A stretch of DNA of 64,000 nucleotides, taken from positions 2,269,501 to 2,333,500 of the forward strand of contig LR590468.1 of NCBI GenBank assembly GCA_901472505.1. The letters run 5' to 3'. Source of the DNA: Proteus vulgaris. Its GTDB lineage: Bacteria > Pseudomonadota > Gammaproteobacteria > Enterobacterales > Enterobacteriaceae. Shown here piece after piece: positions 10,659 to 20,531 of the stretch (positions within the stretch are counted from its first letter, which is position 1; each line of letters opens with the position of its first letter). The notes beneath the pieces are model-generated. The model was not told where the DNA came from, did not search any database, and worked only from the letters and a program-made list of their open reading frames with translations. Made by a program: the position numbers and the translations under genes.

Positions 10659-11219
10659 TTATGCTGATTCTGATAAATCTTTGAGGTATTGAAACAATAA
10701 GCGGAATGATTTTGGTGGTTTATTCGTTTCTTTTTCTTTTTTAGCATTACGGATAAGTGTACGTAATTGCTGGCGATCAGCCATTGGGTAAAGAGCGACC
10801 ACTTCTTCAATGACTTCATTACCCCCTTCGACAAGACGAATTCGCAGATCTTCAAGTTTATGTAGCACTAAGATCTGTTGGTTGTGGCGGTTTTTTAGTT
10901 TATCAAGTGCTTGGCGTATCGGCTCTTCGTCCACATTACGTAATAATTTTCCAATATATTGAATTTGGCGGCGACGTGCTTCACGCTGTACTTTTTGTGC
11001 TAATTGAATAGAGGCTAATAATTTCTCATCTAATGGTATACGCTCTAATTCTTGCGCACTTAATTCAACTAATTCAGTACCCAATTTTTTGAGTGCTTCA
11101 GCATCACGTTTAATTTCGCTTTTGCTGACCCAGATAATTTCTTCCTCTTCTTCCTCTTCTGACGAGGTATCGTCAAATTCAGGGTTGAGGTAATGCCACT
11201 CTTCAGGCTGCTTTGCCAT
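10659..11219 (-). CDS. darP: DarP (YjgA), ribosome-associated 50S assembly factor
   Basis: A 186-residue UPF0307 family protein. DarP binds the 50S subunit late in assembly near the peptidyl transferase centre. Conserved blocks are [37 protein letters not shown] and [18 protein letters not shown]. The frame is open further upstream, but the family N-terminus (MAKQPEEW) places the start at 11219. An acidic run of seven glutamates near residues 19-25 comes from a CTTCTTCCTCTTC-type repeat at about 11145-11160, which is a possible replication-slippage spot. The gene is divergent from pmbA. Confidence 0.93.
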   Translation of the reverse strand: MAKQPEEWHYLNPEFDDTSSEEEEEEEIIWVSKSEIKRDAEALKKLGTELVELSAQELERIPLDEKLLASIQLAQKVQREARRRQIQYIGKLLRNVDEEPIRQALDKLKNRHNQQILVLHKLEDLRIRLVEGGNEVIEEVVALYPMADRQQLRTLIRNAKKEKETNKPPKSFRLLFQYLKDLSESA

Positions 11220-11406
11220 AATAAAAATTCCTGTTGCAGAGTAAGCCGGGAGTGTGATTTGGTGAATGACCAAAAGCCCGACGGGTGATAACATTCATAT
11301 ATCTTCTATTGTAACTGGGAAAATCGCTTGTTGACCACCTGTCAATTGATTTACTTTGCTAAAAATAAGTAAAAAGTGATGTTCTCCTTAGGAAAAATGG
11401 TTCTCA

Positions 11407-12735
11407 ATGAATAATTCAGATCAGGTAAAACAGCTTGAAGACGCCGTCTCGCTTGCATTAGAGCTGGCAGCAAAACAGTGTGATGGGGCTGAAGTCGCTA
11501 TTAATAAATCAACGGGTATTAGTGTTAGTACCCGCTATGGTGAAGTTGAAAATGTTGAATTTAACAGTGATGGTGCGCTAGGCATTACGGTTTATCAACA
11601 ACAACGTAAAGGTAGCGCATCTTCAACAGACTTGAGTGCTGATGCGATTAAACGCGCAGTACAAGCTGCGGTAGATATTGCGCGTTATACCTCTGTTGAT
11701 CCTTGTGCAGGCCCTGCTGATAAAGAGTTATTAGCATTTGATGCTCCTTTTCTTGATCTTTACCATCCTACTGATGTGACTGCGGATAAGGCAATAGAGT
11801 TAGCCTCAAGAGCAGAAAAAGCTGCTTTAGACAGTGATAGTCGTATTATTAATACAGAAGGCGGTAGCTTTAATAGTCACAGTGGAACCCGTGTATTTGG
11901 TAATAGTCTTGGTTTATTAAAAAGTTATTCATCTTCACGTTATTCTATGTCGAGTTGTGTCATTGCTCGTGATGGTGAGGATATGGAGCGTGATTATGCG
12001 TACACCATTAGTCGCCGCTTTGAAGGTCTAGAATCACCTGAATGGGTAGGAAAAGAGTGTGCTCGCCGTACGTTATCTCGACTTGCACCTCGTAAACTCT
12101 CTACGATGAAAGCCCCAGTTATTTTTGCCGCTGATGTTGCAACGGGGATTTTTGGCCATTTAGTCGCTGCAATCAGCGGTAGCATGATTTATCGTGGATC
12201 TTCTTGTCTATTAGATAGTTTAGGTAAACAAATTTTCCCTCAATGGCTCAATATTCAAGAGCGCCCTCATATGATGAGTGGTTTAGCATCAACACCTTTT
12301 GATAGTGAAGGTGTGCGTACAATAGATGCTGAAATTATTAAAGATGGTGTATTACAAGAGTGGCTGTTAACAACCTATTCAGCAAGAAAATTAGGGTTAA
12401 AAAGTAATGGGCATGCAGGTGGGATCCATAACTGGTATATCCCAGGACAAGGTTTATCGTTTGATGCTCTGTTAAAAGAGATGGGAACAGGCCTTGTTGT
12501 TACAGAATTGATGGGACAAGGTGTCAGTACAGTAACCGGTGACTATTCTCGCGGTGCTAGCGGTTTTTGGGTTGAAAATGGTGAAATTCAGTACCCTGTC
12601 AGTGAAGTGACTATTGCAGGTAATTTAAAAGAGATGTGGGCGAACATTGCCACTATGGGGGACGATATTGAGAAACGCAGTAATATTCAGTGTGGCTCTT
12701 TATTGTTACCAGAAATGAGTATTGCGGGCGAGTAA
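11407..12735 (+). CDS. pmbA: PmbA/TldE, metalloprotease subunit
   Basis: A 442-residue partner of TldD in the TldD/TldE peptidase. TldE itself has no HExxxH motif; the catalytic zinc site is supplied by TldD. Conserved blocks [50 protein letters not shown] and [14 protein letters not shown] match E. coli PmbA over the full length. The start ATG at 11407 follows GGAAAAATGG, and the ATG 10 bases upstream is out of frame. A stem-loop follows the stop. Confidence 0.96.
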   Translation: MNNSDQVKQLEDAVSLALELAAKQCDGAEVAINKSTGISVSTRYGEVENVEFNSDGALGITVYQQQRKGSASSTDLSADAIKRAVQAAVDIARYTSVDPCAGPADKELLAFDAPFLDLYHPTDVTADKAIELASRAEKAALDSDSRIINTEGGSFNSHSGTRVFGNSLGLLKSYSSSRYSMSSCVIARDGEDMERDYAYTISRRFEGLESPEWVGKECARRTLSRLAPRKLSTMKAPVIFAADVATGIFGHLVAAISGSMIYRGSSCLLDSLGKQIFPQWLNIQERPHMMSGLASTPFDSEGVRTIDAEIIKDGVLQEWLLTTYSARKLGLKSNGHAGGIHNWYIPGQGLSFDALLKEMGTGLVVTELMGQGVSTVTGDYSRGASGFWVENGEIQYPVSEVTIAGNLKEMWANIATMGDDIEKRSNIQCGSLLLPEMSIAGE

Positions 12736-12760
12736 ATTTTAGATACCTTCTCTACCTTTA

Positions 12761-12785
12761 ATCTCAGCCCGTGATGGGCTGAGAT
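12761..12785. terminator. Stem-loop after pmbA
   Basis: A perfect 10-bp stem ATCTCAGCCC (12761-12770) and GGGCTGAGAT (12776-12785) with a 5-base loop. It lies between convergent pmbA and rnk and lacks a T-tract, so termination strength is uncertain. Confidence 0.6.
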
Positions 12786-12852
12786 ATCGCGTTTATCGGT
12801 GTGCTTTTCAAATTGAGAAGATAAAAAATAAGACGCGAACCTTCAGCTCTGC

Positions 12853-13263
12853 TTAACGGTGTAATTCACCAGCAGCTTCAGGTTGGTATAGAATTTCTAG
12901 TACTTTAACTTTCGTTTCAAGGCCATTAGGCAACTTCCAACTGATCTCGTCATTAATTGCCAAACCCAGTAACGCAGCACCCATTGGTGCCATAACTGAA
13001 AGTTCAGTAGTGCTGTCTTTTAATGAAGCGGGGTACACTAAAGTACGAGTACGCTCTTCATTATTTTTTAAGTCCATAAAGCGGACTTTACTGTTCATTG
13101 TGACAATGTTAGCAGGGATATCAGCTGGTGTAACAATGTCAGCACGATCTAATTCTTCATTCAAGGCTTCAGCAATGGGGCTATCTGCAAAGGCCGGTTG
13201 CTCTAGCAATGAATCTAAACGTTCAGCATCAAGTTCGTTGATGATAATTGTTGGCTTTGTCAT
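12853..13263 (-). CDS. rnk: Rnk, nucleoside diphosphate kinase regulator
   Basis: A 136-residue GreA/GreB-like RNA polymerase-binding protein, the same length as E. coli Rnk. It has an N-terminal coiled-coil-type half (about residues 1-45) and a C-terminal FKBP-like domain with [18 protein letters not shown] and the conserved SWKLPNG. The start is set at the family N-terminus [12 protein letters not shown] (ATG at 13263); an in-frame extension reaches 13290 but runs towards a hairpin. Rnk interacts with RNA polymerase at the secondary channel and affects NDP kinase and alginate control in relatives. Confidence 0.92.
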   Translation of the reverse strand: MTKPTIIINELDAERLDSLLEQPAFADSPIAEALNEELDRADIVTPADIPANIVTMNSKVRFMDLKNNEERTRTLVYPASLKDSTTELSVMAPMGAALLGLAINDEISWKLPNGLETKVKVLEILYQPEAAGELHR

Positions 13264-13290
13264 ACCACACTCCAATTTATTCCAATGCAA

Positions 13291-13325
13291 AACAACACCC
13301 CCACGGGTGAGGTGGGGGTGTTGTT
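13291..13325. terminator. Perfect 14-bp stem-loop upstream of rnk
   Basis: AACAACACCCCCAC (13291-13304) pairs perfectly with GTGGGGGTGTTGTT (13312-13325) around a 7-base loop. It lies only 28 bases before the rnk start. Read on the minus strand it is followed by TTTTG-like sequence, so it could be a terminator/attenuator in the rnk leader or a stable 5' stem. Confidence 0.6.
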
Positions 13326-13357
13326 AAACTCATATAAGAGATAATAGGCGGTTCTGT

Positions 13358-13393
13358 ATAAAAAAGAAAGAGACCATGATCACAGTCTCTTTC
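13358..13393 (-). terminator. Intrinsic terminator after npr
   Basis: On the minus strand GAAAGAGAC (from 13393) pairs with GTCTCTTTC (to 13366) and is followed by CTTTTTT-type sequence. It ends the rpoN-hpf-ptsN-rapZ-npr transcript, 46 bases past the npr stop. Confidence 0.85.
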
Positions 13394-13438
13394 GGGTTAT
13401 TTAGTTAAGAAACGCTAATCTATTGTTTTCTATTACGA

Positions 13439-13711
13439 TTATTCTTCATCAAACCCTGATTCAAATAATGCAATAATCGCATCAATAGCTTCATTTTCGT
13501 CGCTACCTGTCACTTCTATATCAATTTGACTGCCTTGCTCTGAATCTAACATCAGCATAGCAATCACACTATCTGCTTGCGCTTCAACACCTTCGTTATT
13601 GCGTAAAATCACTGTTGATTGAAATGTTTTCACTAAATCAAACAACTTCATTGCAGGCCGTGCATGTATGCCAAGTCGATTTTTTATCGCAACTTGTCGG
13701 TGTTGGGTCAT
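13439..13711 (-). CDS. npr: NPr, HPr-like phosphocarrier of the nitrogen PTS
   Basis: A 90-residue HPr-family protein. The phosphorylatable histidine is H16 in [15 protein letters not shown]. NPr accepts phosphate from EI-Ntr (PtsP) and passes it to EIIA-Ntr (PtsN), whose gene is nearby. It shares 4 bases with the end of rapZ (13708-13711). A phosphorylation-state role in RapZ/GlmS and LpxD control is known for E. coli NPr. It is the last gene of the rpoN cluster before the terminator. Confidence 0.95.
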
Positions 13712-14563
13712 TTGCGTTTTTCTAGTGTTCTGTGTCGTGATTGTACGTTTTTCCCTCTAGAGCGGAAATAGTCGGCGAGTTGCTCTGCAACATAAACAGA
13801 ACGGTGTTTGCCTCCTGTACAACCAATCGCGACTGTTAGATAGCTACGGTTATTGGTTTCTAACATCGGCAACCAGAGTTCAAGATAGCTTCTGGTTTGA
13901 TAAATAAAGTTATGAACTTCAGTGTGTCTATCTAAAAATGCCGCAACAGGGCGATCAAGGCCCGTCATCGGGCGCAGTTTAGGATCCCAATGTGGATTCG
14001 GTAAGAAACGCACATCAAAAACATAATCTGCATCAATAGGAATACCATGTTTAAATCCAAAGGATTCAAAGACCATCGTTAATTCACGCTCCGCGCTTAC
14101 CTAATAAGCGAGTACGTAACATTTCTGCGAGCTCATGAACGGACATTTCTGACGTATCAATGATAAGATCTGCTCGTGATCGCAATGGCTCAAGCAGATC
14201 ACTTTCGGTATCAATAGCCATTTCTAATGAAAGGTTTTTGGTCGAAAGTGGGTGTAAACGTCGTGTATCACTATAACGACGAATTAAGGTATTTCTATCT
14301 GCGTCTAAAAATAAGAGTTGTGGAGAATATTCAGCGGGTAAACTTTCCAGCGCTTTCTCGAAGATCTCCGGCGACTCTGGCATATTTCGGACGTCAATAC
14401 TGACAGCGGCAGCAGAAGCATCACGTTCAGCCAGTGTTTTTGCGAGCTCAGGTAAAAGATCAACAGGCAAGTTATCAACACAATAAAATCCCATGTCTTC
14501 AAGCGCACGCAAAGCAACTGACTTACCTGAACCAGAGCGTCCGCTGACTATCATCAGCACCAT
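13708..14563 (-). pseudogene. rapZ: RapZ, RNase adapter protein (single-base frameshift in this sequence)
   Basis: RapZ binds the small RNA GlmZ and delivers it to RNase E, controlling GlmS and amino-sugar supply. Residues 8-15 (GRSGSGKS) are the Walker A loop. The first 159 codons end at LLGKRGA-stop; the second frame resumes at [11 protein letters not shown] and includes the conserved C-terminal [20 protein letters not shown] region. E. coli reads [17 protein letters not shown] across the same place, so one extra G near 14090 (CGCGGAGCG) explains the break. With it removed the protein is 284 residues, the E. coli length. A sequencing error is more likely than two separate proteins. Confidence 0.9.
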
Positions 14564-14641
14564 GAGGTAGCTCCCTATAATTTCCCAGTGATGAATATCA
14601 TTCCACTGTATGCTATTCGCGTCCCAACAAACCCGTAGGGG

Positions 14642-15110
14642 TTATTCTGTGATAATCTGATAAAGCTCTTCATCACTTTGTGCGGAGCGTAGTCGGCGAC
14701 ATAAATTTTTGTCTGCCAACTGTTTTGCAATCAAAGACAGTGTGTGTAAATGTTCCTTACATTGTGTTGCAGGAACGAGTAATGCGAACAACAAATCGAC
14801 AGGTTGATTATCAATAGCGTCGAAGGCAATAGGTTCGCTTAAGTGAAGAAACACACCAACTACTTTTTCTGTTTCATCACTTTCAATACGTCCATGAGGG
14901 ATAGCTAACCCCCCCCCCAATCCCTGTTGTACCGACTTTTTCGCGCGTCAATAAGGCTTCAAATATCAGTGTTTCGGGTAAATTAAGTGCTTTTGCTGCG
15001 TTTTCACTGATAATTTCTAACGCGCGCTTTTTACTCGTGCAGTGTACATCATTATGCGTACATGCCAGAGAAAGTACGTCGCTAATATTCATCTTTGTAT
15101 CGTTGTTCAT
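14642..15110 (-). pseudogene. ptsN: PtsN, EIIA of the nitrogen PTS (frameshift in a C10 run)
   Basis: EIIA-Ntr regulates potassium uptake and nitrogen/carbon balance by direct protein contacts and is phosphorylated by NPr. The N-terminal frame covers SKKRALEIISENAAK to LTREKVGTTGIGGG, and the C-terminal frame covers GGGLAIPHGRIE (with the phosphorylated His) to SDEELYQIITE. They meet in ten consecutive C at 14909-14918; nine would keep the frame and give TGIGGGLAIPHG, matching E. coli TGIGNGIAIPHG. Corrected length is about 155 residues. The ATG at 15110 is preferred to a GTG at 15122. This is most likely a homopolymer sequencing error. Confidence 0.9.
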
Positions 15111-15135
15111 TGTCTTATTCACTTAGACCAGCAAA

Positions 15136-15166
15136 CCAGATGTCACAAGGTGGCATCTGGTTTTTT
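15136..15166 (+). terminator. Stem-loop with T-tract between hpf and ptsN
   Basis: CCAGATGTCAC (15136-15146) pairs with GTGGCATCTGG (15150-15160, one G-T pair) around a 3-base loop, followed on the plus strand by six T. No plus-strand gene precedes it, so on the minus strand it may serve as a partial terminator or processing stem between hpf and ptsN. Confidence 0.6.
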
Positions 15167-15259
15167 GTTACTGATATTGATTAGGCGTTGGCTTGAACCG
15201 AGTCATAAACAACGCAGTAACTTCGCCGATTGTATCCCCATTTCACAATGGGAAATGAA

Positions 15260-15547
15260 TTAATGTTGTCTCAGTTTATCTTTGTGTTTGGTTAATTGAC
15301 GAGCCAGTTTATCCATCAATCCATCAATTGCTGCGTACATATCTTCTGCTTCAGCAGAGGCATGTAATTCACCGCCATTAACTTGAATGGTCGCTTCAGC
15401 GATTTTATTCACTTTTTCGACTTTCAGGATAACCTGAACGTTATTAATTTTGTCAAAGAACTGAGGTAATTTCGCGCTTTTTGCTTTGACGGTCTCACGC
15501 AGAGCATCAGTTAATTCAATGTTATGACCAGTGATTTGAAGTTCCAT
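15260..15547 (-). CDS. hpf: HPF, hibernation promoting factor
   Basis: A 95-residue short-form HPF/YfiA family protein that binds the 30S decoding region and promotes 100S ribosome dimer formation in stationary phase. The conserved start MELQITGHNIELTDAL and the basic-acidic helices (ASAEAEDMYAAIDGLMDKLARQL) are clear. The start is set at 15547 by family alignment; an in-frame upstream extension into rpoN sequence is not needed. It sits directly downstream of rpoN, as in E. coli. Confidence 0.96.
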   Translation of the reverse strand: MELQITGHNIELTDALRETVKAKSAKLPQFFDKINNVQVILKVEKVNKIAEATIQVNGGELHASAEAEDMYAAIDGLMDKLARQLTKHKDKLRQH

Positions 15548-15570
15548 AGTGTCTTCCTTCTCAATTATGC

Positions 15571-17053
15571 TCAAACCAACTCTTTGCGTTGGTTTGAAGG
15601 CGGGATGGATAATGACTCTCTATATTTCGCAACAGTACGTCGAGCAACTTGTATGCCAAGCTCTGCGAGCATATCAGCCAGTTTACTATCACTCAGTGGT
15701 TTCGCTGGGTTTTCTGCTGCGATTAGTTTCTTCACTAAAGCCCTGATTGCTGTTGAAGAGGCTTCGCCTCCGCTATCAGTATTCACATGGCTAGAGAAAA
15801 AATACTTCAATTCGAAAATTCCTCTCGGGCAATGCAAAAATTTTTGCGTTGTCACTCGAGAAATGGTGGATTCGTGCATTTCAACCTGTTCAGCGATATC
15901 CGCTAACACAAGGGGTTTCATATGCTCTTCACCCAATTCGAAAAACGCCTGCTGTGTGTCAACAATGCAATGAGCGACTTTTAATAATGTCTCATTACGG
16001 CTTTCTAAACTTTTTATCAGCCATTTTAGCTTCTTGTAAATTGTCACGAATAAATTTTCCATCGCTCTCATTTTGGGTCGATTGACCCAATGCAGCATAG
16101 GTTTCATTTATGCGTAGGCGAGGAATGCTATCTGTATTTAACTCAACTTGCCAGCGTTCACCTGATTTTTTTACCAGTATATCTGGGATAACATACTCTG
16201 ACTCGCCAGCATCAATACTTAATCCAGGTTTAGGATCAAGTGATTGAATTATCTCAATAACCGATTTTAATGTTTCTTCACGTAACTTTGTTTGACGCAT
16301 CAATTGGCGGAAGTCGCGATTGCCTAATAATTCTAAATGTTGGCTAATGACCAACTGCGTTTCTTTAAGATAAGGCGTATCTGTTGAAAAAGCCGAAAGT
16401 TGGATCAAAAGACACTCTTTTAAATCGCGTGCAGCAACACCAATAGGATCAAAGCGTTGAATACGTTTTAATACGGCTTCAACTTCATCAAGCTCTATCT
16501 CATCATCGCCCATTCCAAGTAGGATGTCATCTGTTGTAACAGTTAAATATCCTGTTTCATCAACCGCATCGATAATACTTATAGCAATGGCCCTATCAGT
16601 TTCTGTAAACGGAGTGAGATCCGCCTGCCAAGTCAGATAATCTTGCAAGGAAACAGTTGTTTCACCTTGATACAGTGGAAGTTCATCATCTCTATAATCA
16701 TTACTGGTGCCAGAAGGTGTGCCTGCGGTGTAGATCTCTTCCCATTGTGTGTCTAAAGGGAGATCGTCGGGCATCTCTTTTTGCTCTAAAGCATCCAGCG
16801 TATCAAACTCTTCAACCTGGTTATCGTTAGTTTTTTCTGTTATTGAGTCAGATTGATTATCGGTATGAGAAGTTTCATCTGAAAGGGGATCGGATTGCTC
16901 GTCGTCTTGTTCTAGAAGAGGATTGGATTCAAGCGCTTGCTGAATTTCTTGTTGTAATTCAAGCGTCGAAAGTTGCAACAAACGAATAGCCTGTTGTAGC
17001 TGAGGCGTCATAGCCAATTGCTGACTGAGACGAAGTTGCAGACTTTGTTTCAT
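15571..17053 (-). pseudogene. rpoN: RpoN, sigma-54 (single-base frameshift in this sequence)
   Basis: Sigma-54 directs RNA polymerase to -24/-12 promoters that need AAA+ activators. The first 352 codons hold region I (Gln/Leu-rich [28 protein letters not shown] pattern), an acidic region II and the core-binding domain. The second frame holds the HTH ([18 protein letters not shown]) and the RpoN box [10 protein letters not shown]. They join at [14 protein letters not shown], where one extra A in AAAA near 16022 breaks the frame. Corrected length is about 493 residues, with an acidic region longer than in E. coli (477). As read, the cell would lack the DNA-binding part, so a sequencing error is the likely cause. 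Confidence 0.92.
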
Positions 17054-17112
17054 AATAATGCGATGAGTCCTTGGCTGTTGTCATCCATGACAGAGTAAAA
17101 GTGAATCTAGGA

Positions 17113-17838
17113 TTACAGGCGGAAGCCTTCACCTAAGTAAACACGTTTAACTTGCTCATTTTCAAGAATTTCTTCTGGTGAACCATGAGCGATAAGGTGA
17201 CCTTGGCTGACAATATAGGCGCGTTCACACACATCTAATGTTTCACGAACATTATGGTCAGTAATCAGTACACCTAATCCATAATCACGTAGATGTTGGA
17301 TTATCTTTTTAATGTCTAAGACTGAAATTGGATCAACACCCGCAAAAGGTTCATCTAATAAAATAAATTTAGGATTTGCTGCTAATGCGCGTGCAATTTC
17401 AACTCGACGGCGTTCGCCCCCTGATAATGATTGCCCTAGGCTGTTACGCAAATGGCTGACATTGAACTCTTCTAAAAGCTCTTCTGCACGATCTTTTCGT
17501 TGCTCTGGTGTTAAATCATGGCGAATTTCTAAAATCCCCATAATGTTGTCATAAACACTTAACCGTCTAAAAATAGAGGCCTCTTGGGGCAGATAGCCTA
17601 TGCCTTTACGCGCACGTTCATGTAACGGTAACAGAGTGATGTCTTCATCATCAATAGTAATACTACCTGCATCACGAGCGACAATGCCGACAACCATATA
17701 GAATGTGGTTGTTTTACCGGCACCATTTGGGCCAAGTAAACCAACAATTTCACCTGAATTAACATTCAGACTAACATTACCGACGACGGTGCGCCCTTTG
17801 TATGCTTTTGCTAAATTTTCAGCTTTTAACAGCGCCAT
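17113..17838 (-). CDS. lptB: LptB, ATPase of the LPS export ABC transporter
   Basis: A 241-residue ABC ATPase that powers LptB2FG, extracting lipopolysaccharide from the inner membrane to the LptC-LptA bridge. It has Walker A GPNGAGKT (residues 36-43), the ABC signature [16 protein letters not shown], Walker [14 protein letters not shown] and the H-loop [10 protein letters not shown]. It follows lptA by 6 bases. Length equals E. coli LptB. Confidence 0.97.
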   Translation of the reverse strand: MALLKAENLAKAYKGRTVVGNVSLNVNSGEIVGLLGPNGAGKTTTFYMVVGIVARDAGSITIDDEDITLLPLHERARKGIGYLPQEASIFRRLSVYDNIMGILEIRHDLTPEQRKDRAEELLEEFNVSHLRNSLGQSLSGGERRRVEIARALAANPKFILLDEPFAGVDPISVLDIKKIIQHLRDYGLGVLITDHNVRETLDVCERAYIVSQGHLIAHGSPEEILENEQVKRVYLGEGFRL

Positions 17839-17844
17839 AAAGTG

Positions 17845-18378
17845 TTACTTACCTTTGTTGTTAACACCAGGGCCTTTCTCTTGCAACTGTGAAGGCAGTA
17901 AAACAGTGGTAACTTGTTTACCTTTACCACTAAATGCTTCCATTTGCTGAGTTGGGACGAGATAAGTGATTTTATCACCAGTGATATTACTGTCTAATTG
18001 TTCAAGATAGGCTTTACCCGTTAAGGTCATTAATTCTTTATCCATTTCATAGGTCATTTTTTCGCCACGACCTTTGATTGGTTTGCCATCATCTTGTAAC
18101 TGATAAAAAGTCACAGGATTACCAAATGCTTCTATGACGATTTTTTTTGAGTCACCACCTGGGCGTGTGACTATGACTTTATCAGCACGGATATCGATAG
18201 AACCTTGTTTAATCACAACATTTTGTGTGAATGTCGTGACGTTTTTTTCCAGGTCAAGTGACTGCTTTTCTGAATTGACAACAATAGGTTGTTGCGTGTC
18301 ATCTTTAAGCGCCATCGCAGGTACACTTATTGCTAATAATGTACCGATAATCAGTGTATTACGGATTTTTTGATTCAT
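17845..18378 (-). CDS. lptA: LptA, periplasmic LPS transport bridge protein
   Basis: An OstA-like beta-jellyroll protein that oligomerises to carry LPS across the periplasm between LptC and LptD. It has a cleavable signal peptide (NTLIIGTLLAISVPAMA, cleavage before LKDD), then repeated beta-strand blocks such as NVVIKQGSIDIRADKVIVTRPGG and GDKITYLVPTQQMEAFSG. ATG codons at 18390 and 18378 are both in frame; the second has GAGA upstream and gives a better-fitting signal peptide. The gene overlaps the lptC end at 18359. Confidence 0.93.
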   Translation of the reverse strand: MNQKIRNTLIIGTLLAISVPAMALKDDTQQPIVVNSEKQSLDLEKNVTTFTQNVVIKQGSIDIRADKVIVTRPGGDSKKIVIEAFGNPVTFYQLQDDGKPIKGRGEKMTYEMDKELMTLTGKAYLEQLDSNITGDKITYLVPTQQMEAFSGKGKQVTTVLLPSQLQEKGPGVNNKGK

Positions 18379-18937
18379 TAGGGATCTCATAATAGGTGTT
18401 TACCTTTTCAATCAGCTCTGCGCGTTTCTCACGCAGATTGCCTCGCATTTTTAAGCCGACTGATTTCAGTCCGACGCCGATAATAGTCACTTCATCATCA
18501 GAGGAAACATCCTGTGTGTCCAAATTTGCGACAGCATTATCAGTGCTTATTCTCTGTAATTGAGAATCGTCACTTAAACTATCAATCTGAACATCGCCAT
18601 AAAGGTAGAGCATTTTACTGTTCGTAAGCTTGGCTTTATTGGCGCGTACGGTCCATGTTGCATCCCCTGTCGGCGAATAAGTGGTTAAGACAGGATTAGT
18701 AAACCATGTAAACTTCTGCTGAGCATAGTTTTTGACATCATCAGCAACGAGTTTATATCCAAGTATACCTGTTGGCTCATAAACAAAAGATATCGATGAT
18801 TTGGATTGATAAGTTGGTTGACCATCATCAACAATCTCACCATCACCGAATTCAGTGTTGTTAGTATAGTTCCAGCCAATTAGCCCAAGGGCGATAATTG
18901 CAAGAATTAAGGTAAACCAGGATTTTAATTTATTCAT
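18359..18937 (-). CDS. lptC: LptC, inner-membrane LPS transport protein
   Basis: A 192-residue bitopic protein with one N-terminal transmembrane helix (about residues 7-25) and a periplasmic jellyroll. It takes LPS from LptFG and passes it to LptA. Conserved segments include TWTVRANKAKLTNSKMLYLYGDVQID. It overlaps lptA by about 20 bases and follows kdsC by 16 bases, reproducing the kdsC-lptC-lptA-lptB operon order of E. coli. Confidence 0.95.
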   Translation of the reverse strand: MNKLKSWFTLILAIIALGLIGWNYTNNTEFGDGEIVDDGQPTYQSKSSISFVYEPTGILGYKLVADDVKNYAQQKFTWFTNPVLTTYSPTGDATWTVRANKAKLTNSKMLYLYGDVQIDSLSDDSQLQRISTDNAVANLDTQDVSSDDEVTIIGVGLKSVGLKMRGNLREKRAELIEKVNTYYEIPNESKNP

Positions 18938-18953
18938 TCTGTGTCGTTATATG

Positions 18954-19511
18954 TTAAATCGAAAGACCTTTAGCTTCATCAAGCCGACCTTGAGCTAAAA
19001 GGATTAAATCACATAATTCTCGTACTGCGCCACGCCCTCCCGCAATGCGAGTGACGTAATTAGCACGAGGTGTAAGTAATGGATGCGCATCAGCCACAGC
19101 GACAGAAAGTCCCACTTTTTCCATTACAGGTAAATCAATCAGGTCGTCGCCAATATAGGCTGTTTGTTCAGGTTTAAGGTTTAGTGTATCTAACAGTTGT
19201 TGATACGCCAAAAGCTTATTATGCTGACCTTGGTAAAGATATGTAATGCCAAGGGTTTTAGCACGATCTTCTAACAGTTTAGACTGACGGCCTGTAATGA
19301 TAGCAACCTCAATGCCTGATGTAAGCAAACAACGAAGGCCATATCCATCACGCACATTAAAGGCTTTTAGCTCTTCGCCATTATTGCCCATGTAAATGAG
19401 TCCGTCTGACATCACACCATCTACGTCACAAATCAGCAATTGGATTTTTTCTGCTTTTTTGATGACATGTTCGCTTACTGCACCATAACAAGTTTCTATC
19501 ATTATATTCAT
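18954..19511 (-). CDS. kdsC: KdsC, KDO-8-phosphate phosphatase
   Basis: A 185-residue HAD phosphatase without a cap domain that makes Kdo for the LPS inner core. HAD motif I is DVDGVMSDG (D29 and D31), motif II is IITGRQS, and motif IV is YIGDDLIDLPVM. The glycine-rich GGRGAVRE tail inserts into the neighbouring active site in the tetramer. The start may be M1 or M4 (MIETCYG); alignment to E. coli does not decide. It follows kdsD, the previous pathway step. Confidence 0.96.
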   Translation of the reverse strand: MNIMIETCYGAVSEHVIKKAEKIQLLICDVDGVMSDGLIYMGNNGEELKAFNVRDGYGLRCLLTSGIEVAIITGRQSKLLEDRAKTLGITYLYQGQHNKLLAYQQLLDTLNLKPEQTAYIGDDLIDLPVMEKVGLSVAVADAHPLLTPRANYVTRIAGGRGAVRELCDLILLAQGRLDEAKGLSI

Positions 19512-19538
19512 TTTTATCCTTCAAACGTTATGACTAGC

Positions 19539-20513
19539 TTATACAACACCGGCTTGTAATAGATCATGCATATGTAAAACACCTAACAGGATATCACTAT
19601 CTTGTTCTGTGACTAACAGTGAGGTGATATGTTTTGCTTGCATTAAATTTAGCGCTTCAACGGCTAGACAATCAGGACGAATACGAATGCCTCCTTTTGT
19701 CATAACATCCGAAATTTTGGCATTGTTAAGGTCAATTCCTAAATCAAATATGCGTCGTAAGTCACCGTCAGTGAAGATACCGTTAATCAACATACTATCA
19801 TCGCAGATCACCGTCATACCTAATTTTTTACGGGTAATCTCGACAAGTGCTTCACGTAAAGTCGCCTCTTTAGTGACACGAGGAATATCCGTATCTCTGT
19901 TCATTAGATCACTCACATGAAGGAGTAATTTACGACCTAATGCACCTCCTGGATGGGAAAGCGCAAAATCTTCTGCAGTAAAACCGCGAGCACGTAAAAG
20001 TGCGATAGCCAGTGCATCACCCATCACTAATGTTGCTGTTGTACTGGTTGTGGGTGCAAGCCCTAGAGGGCAAGCTTCTTTGGGAACTTTAATACAAAGA
20101 TGAATATCAGACGCTTTCCCCATTGTACTTTGAGGAGTGCGTGTCATACAAATCAGTGTTATCTGTTTGCGTTTCAGAACCGGAATAAGGGCGAGGATCT
20201 CACTGGCTTCACCGGAGTTTGAAATCGCCAGAACAATATCTTTTTCTGTTACCATGCCTAAATCGCCATGACTAGCTTCACCAGGATGAACAAAAAAAGA
20301 AGGTGTGCCGGTGCTGGCAAAAGTCGCAGCAATTTTATGCCCAATATGGCCAGATTTACCCATACCCATCACAATCACTCGACCTTGGCAGTGAAAAATT
20401 TTTTCACAGGCAAGAGTGAAGTCATCATTGATATATTGTTCTAGTTCAGCTAACCCATCACGTTCAATATGAAGGACTTTTTTACCTGCTTGCTGAAAAT
20501 CAAACTCGGTCAT
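19539..20513 (-). CDS. kdsD: KdsD, D-arabinose 5-phosphate isomerase
   Basis: A 324-residue enzyme converting ribulose 5-phosphate to arabinose 5-phosphate for Kdo synthesis. An N-terminal SIS sugar isomerase domain (about residues 40-180; GMGKSGHIGHKIAATFASTG, HPGEASHGDLGM, SNSGEASEI) is followed by a pair of CBS domains (from about 210; GIFTDGDLRRIFD, HITSLLV). It follows yrbG by 18 bases and precedes kdsC, the standard order. Confidence 0.97.
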   Translation of the reverse strand: MTEFDFQQAGKKVLHIERDGLAELEQYINDDFTLACEKIFHCQGRVIVMGMGKSGHIGHKIAATFASTGTPSFFVHPGEASHGDLGMVTEKDIVLAISNSGEASEILALIPVLKRKQITLICMTRTPQSTMGKASDIHLCIKVPKEACPLGLAPTTSTTATLVMGDALAIALLRARGFTAEDFALSHPGGALGRKLLLHVSDLMNRDTDIPRVTKEATLREALVEITRKKLGMTVICDDSMLINGIFTDGDLRRIFDLGIDLNNAKISDVMTKGGIRIRPDCLAVEALNLMQAKHITSLLVTEQDSDILLGVLHMHDLLQAGVV

Positions 20514-20531
20514 TTTTTTGTACCATTTATT

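Noticed and set aside
13010..13327. 105-codon plus-strand frame over rnk
   Set aside because: Antisense to a conserved gene and passing through the 13291 hairpin; no family resemblance.
14909..14918. C10 run in ptsN as programmed frameshifting
   Set aside because: No slippery heptamer plus pseudoknot is evident, the PtsN family is not known to use recoding, and many other unrelated genes here have equal one-base breaks.
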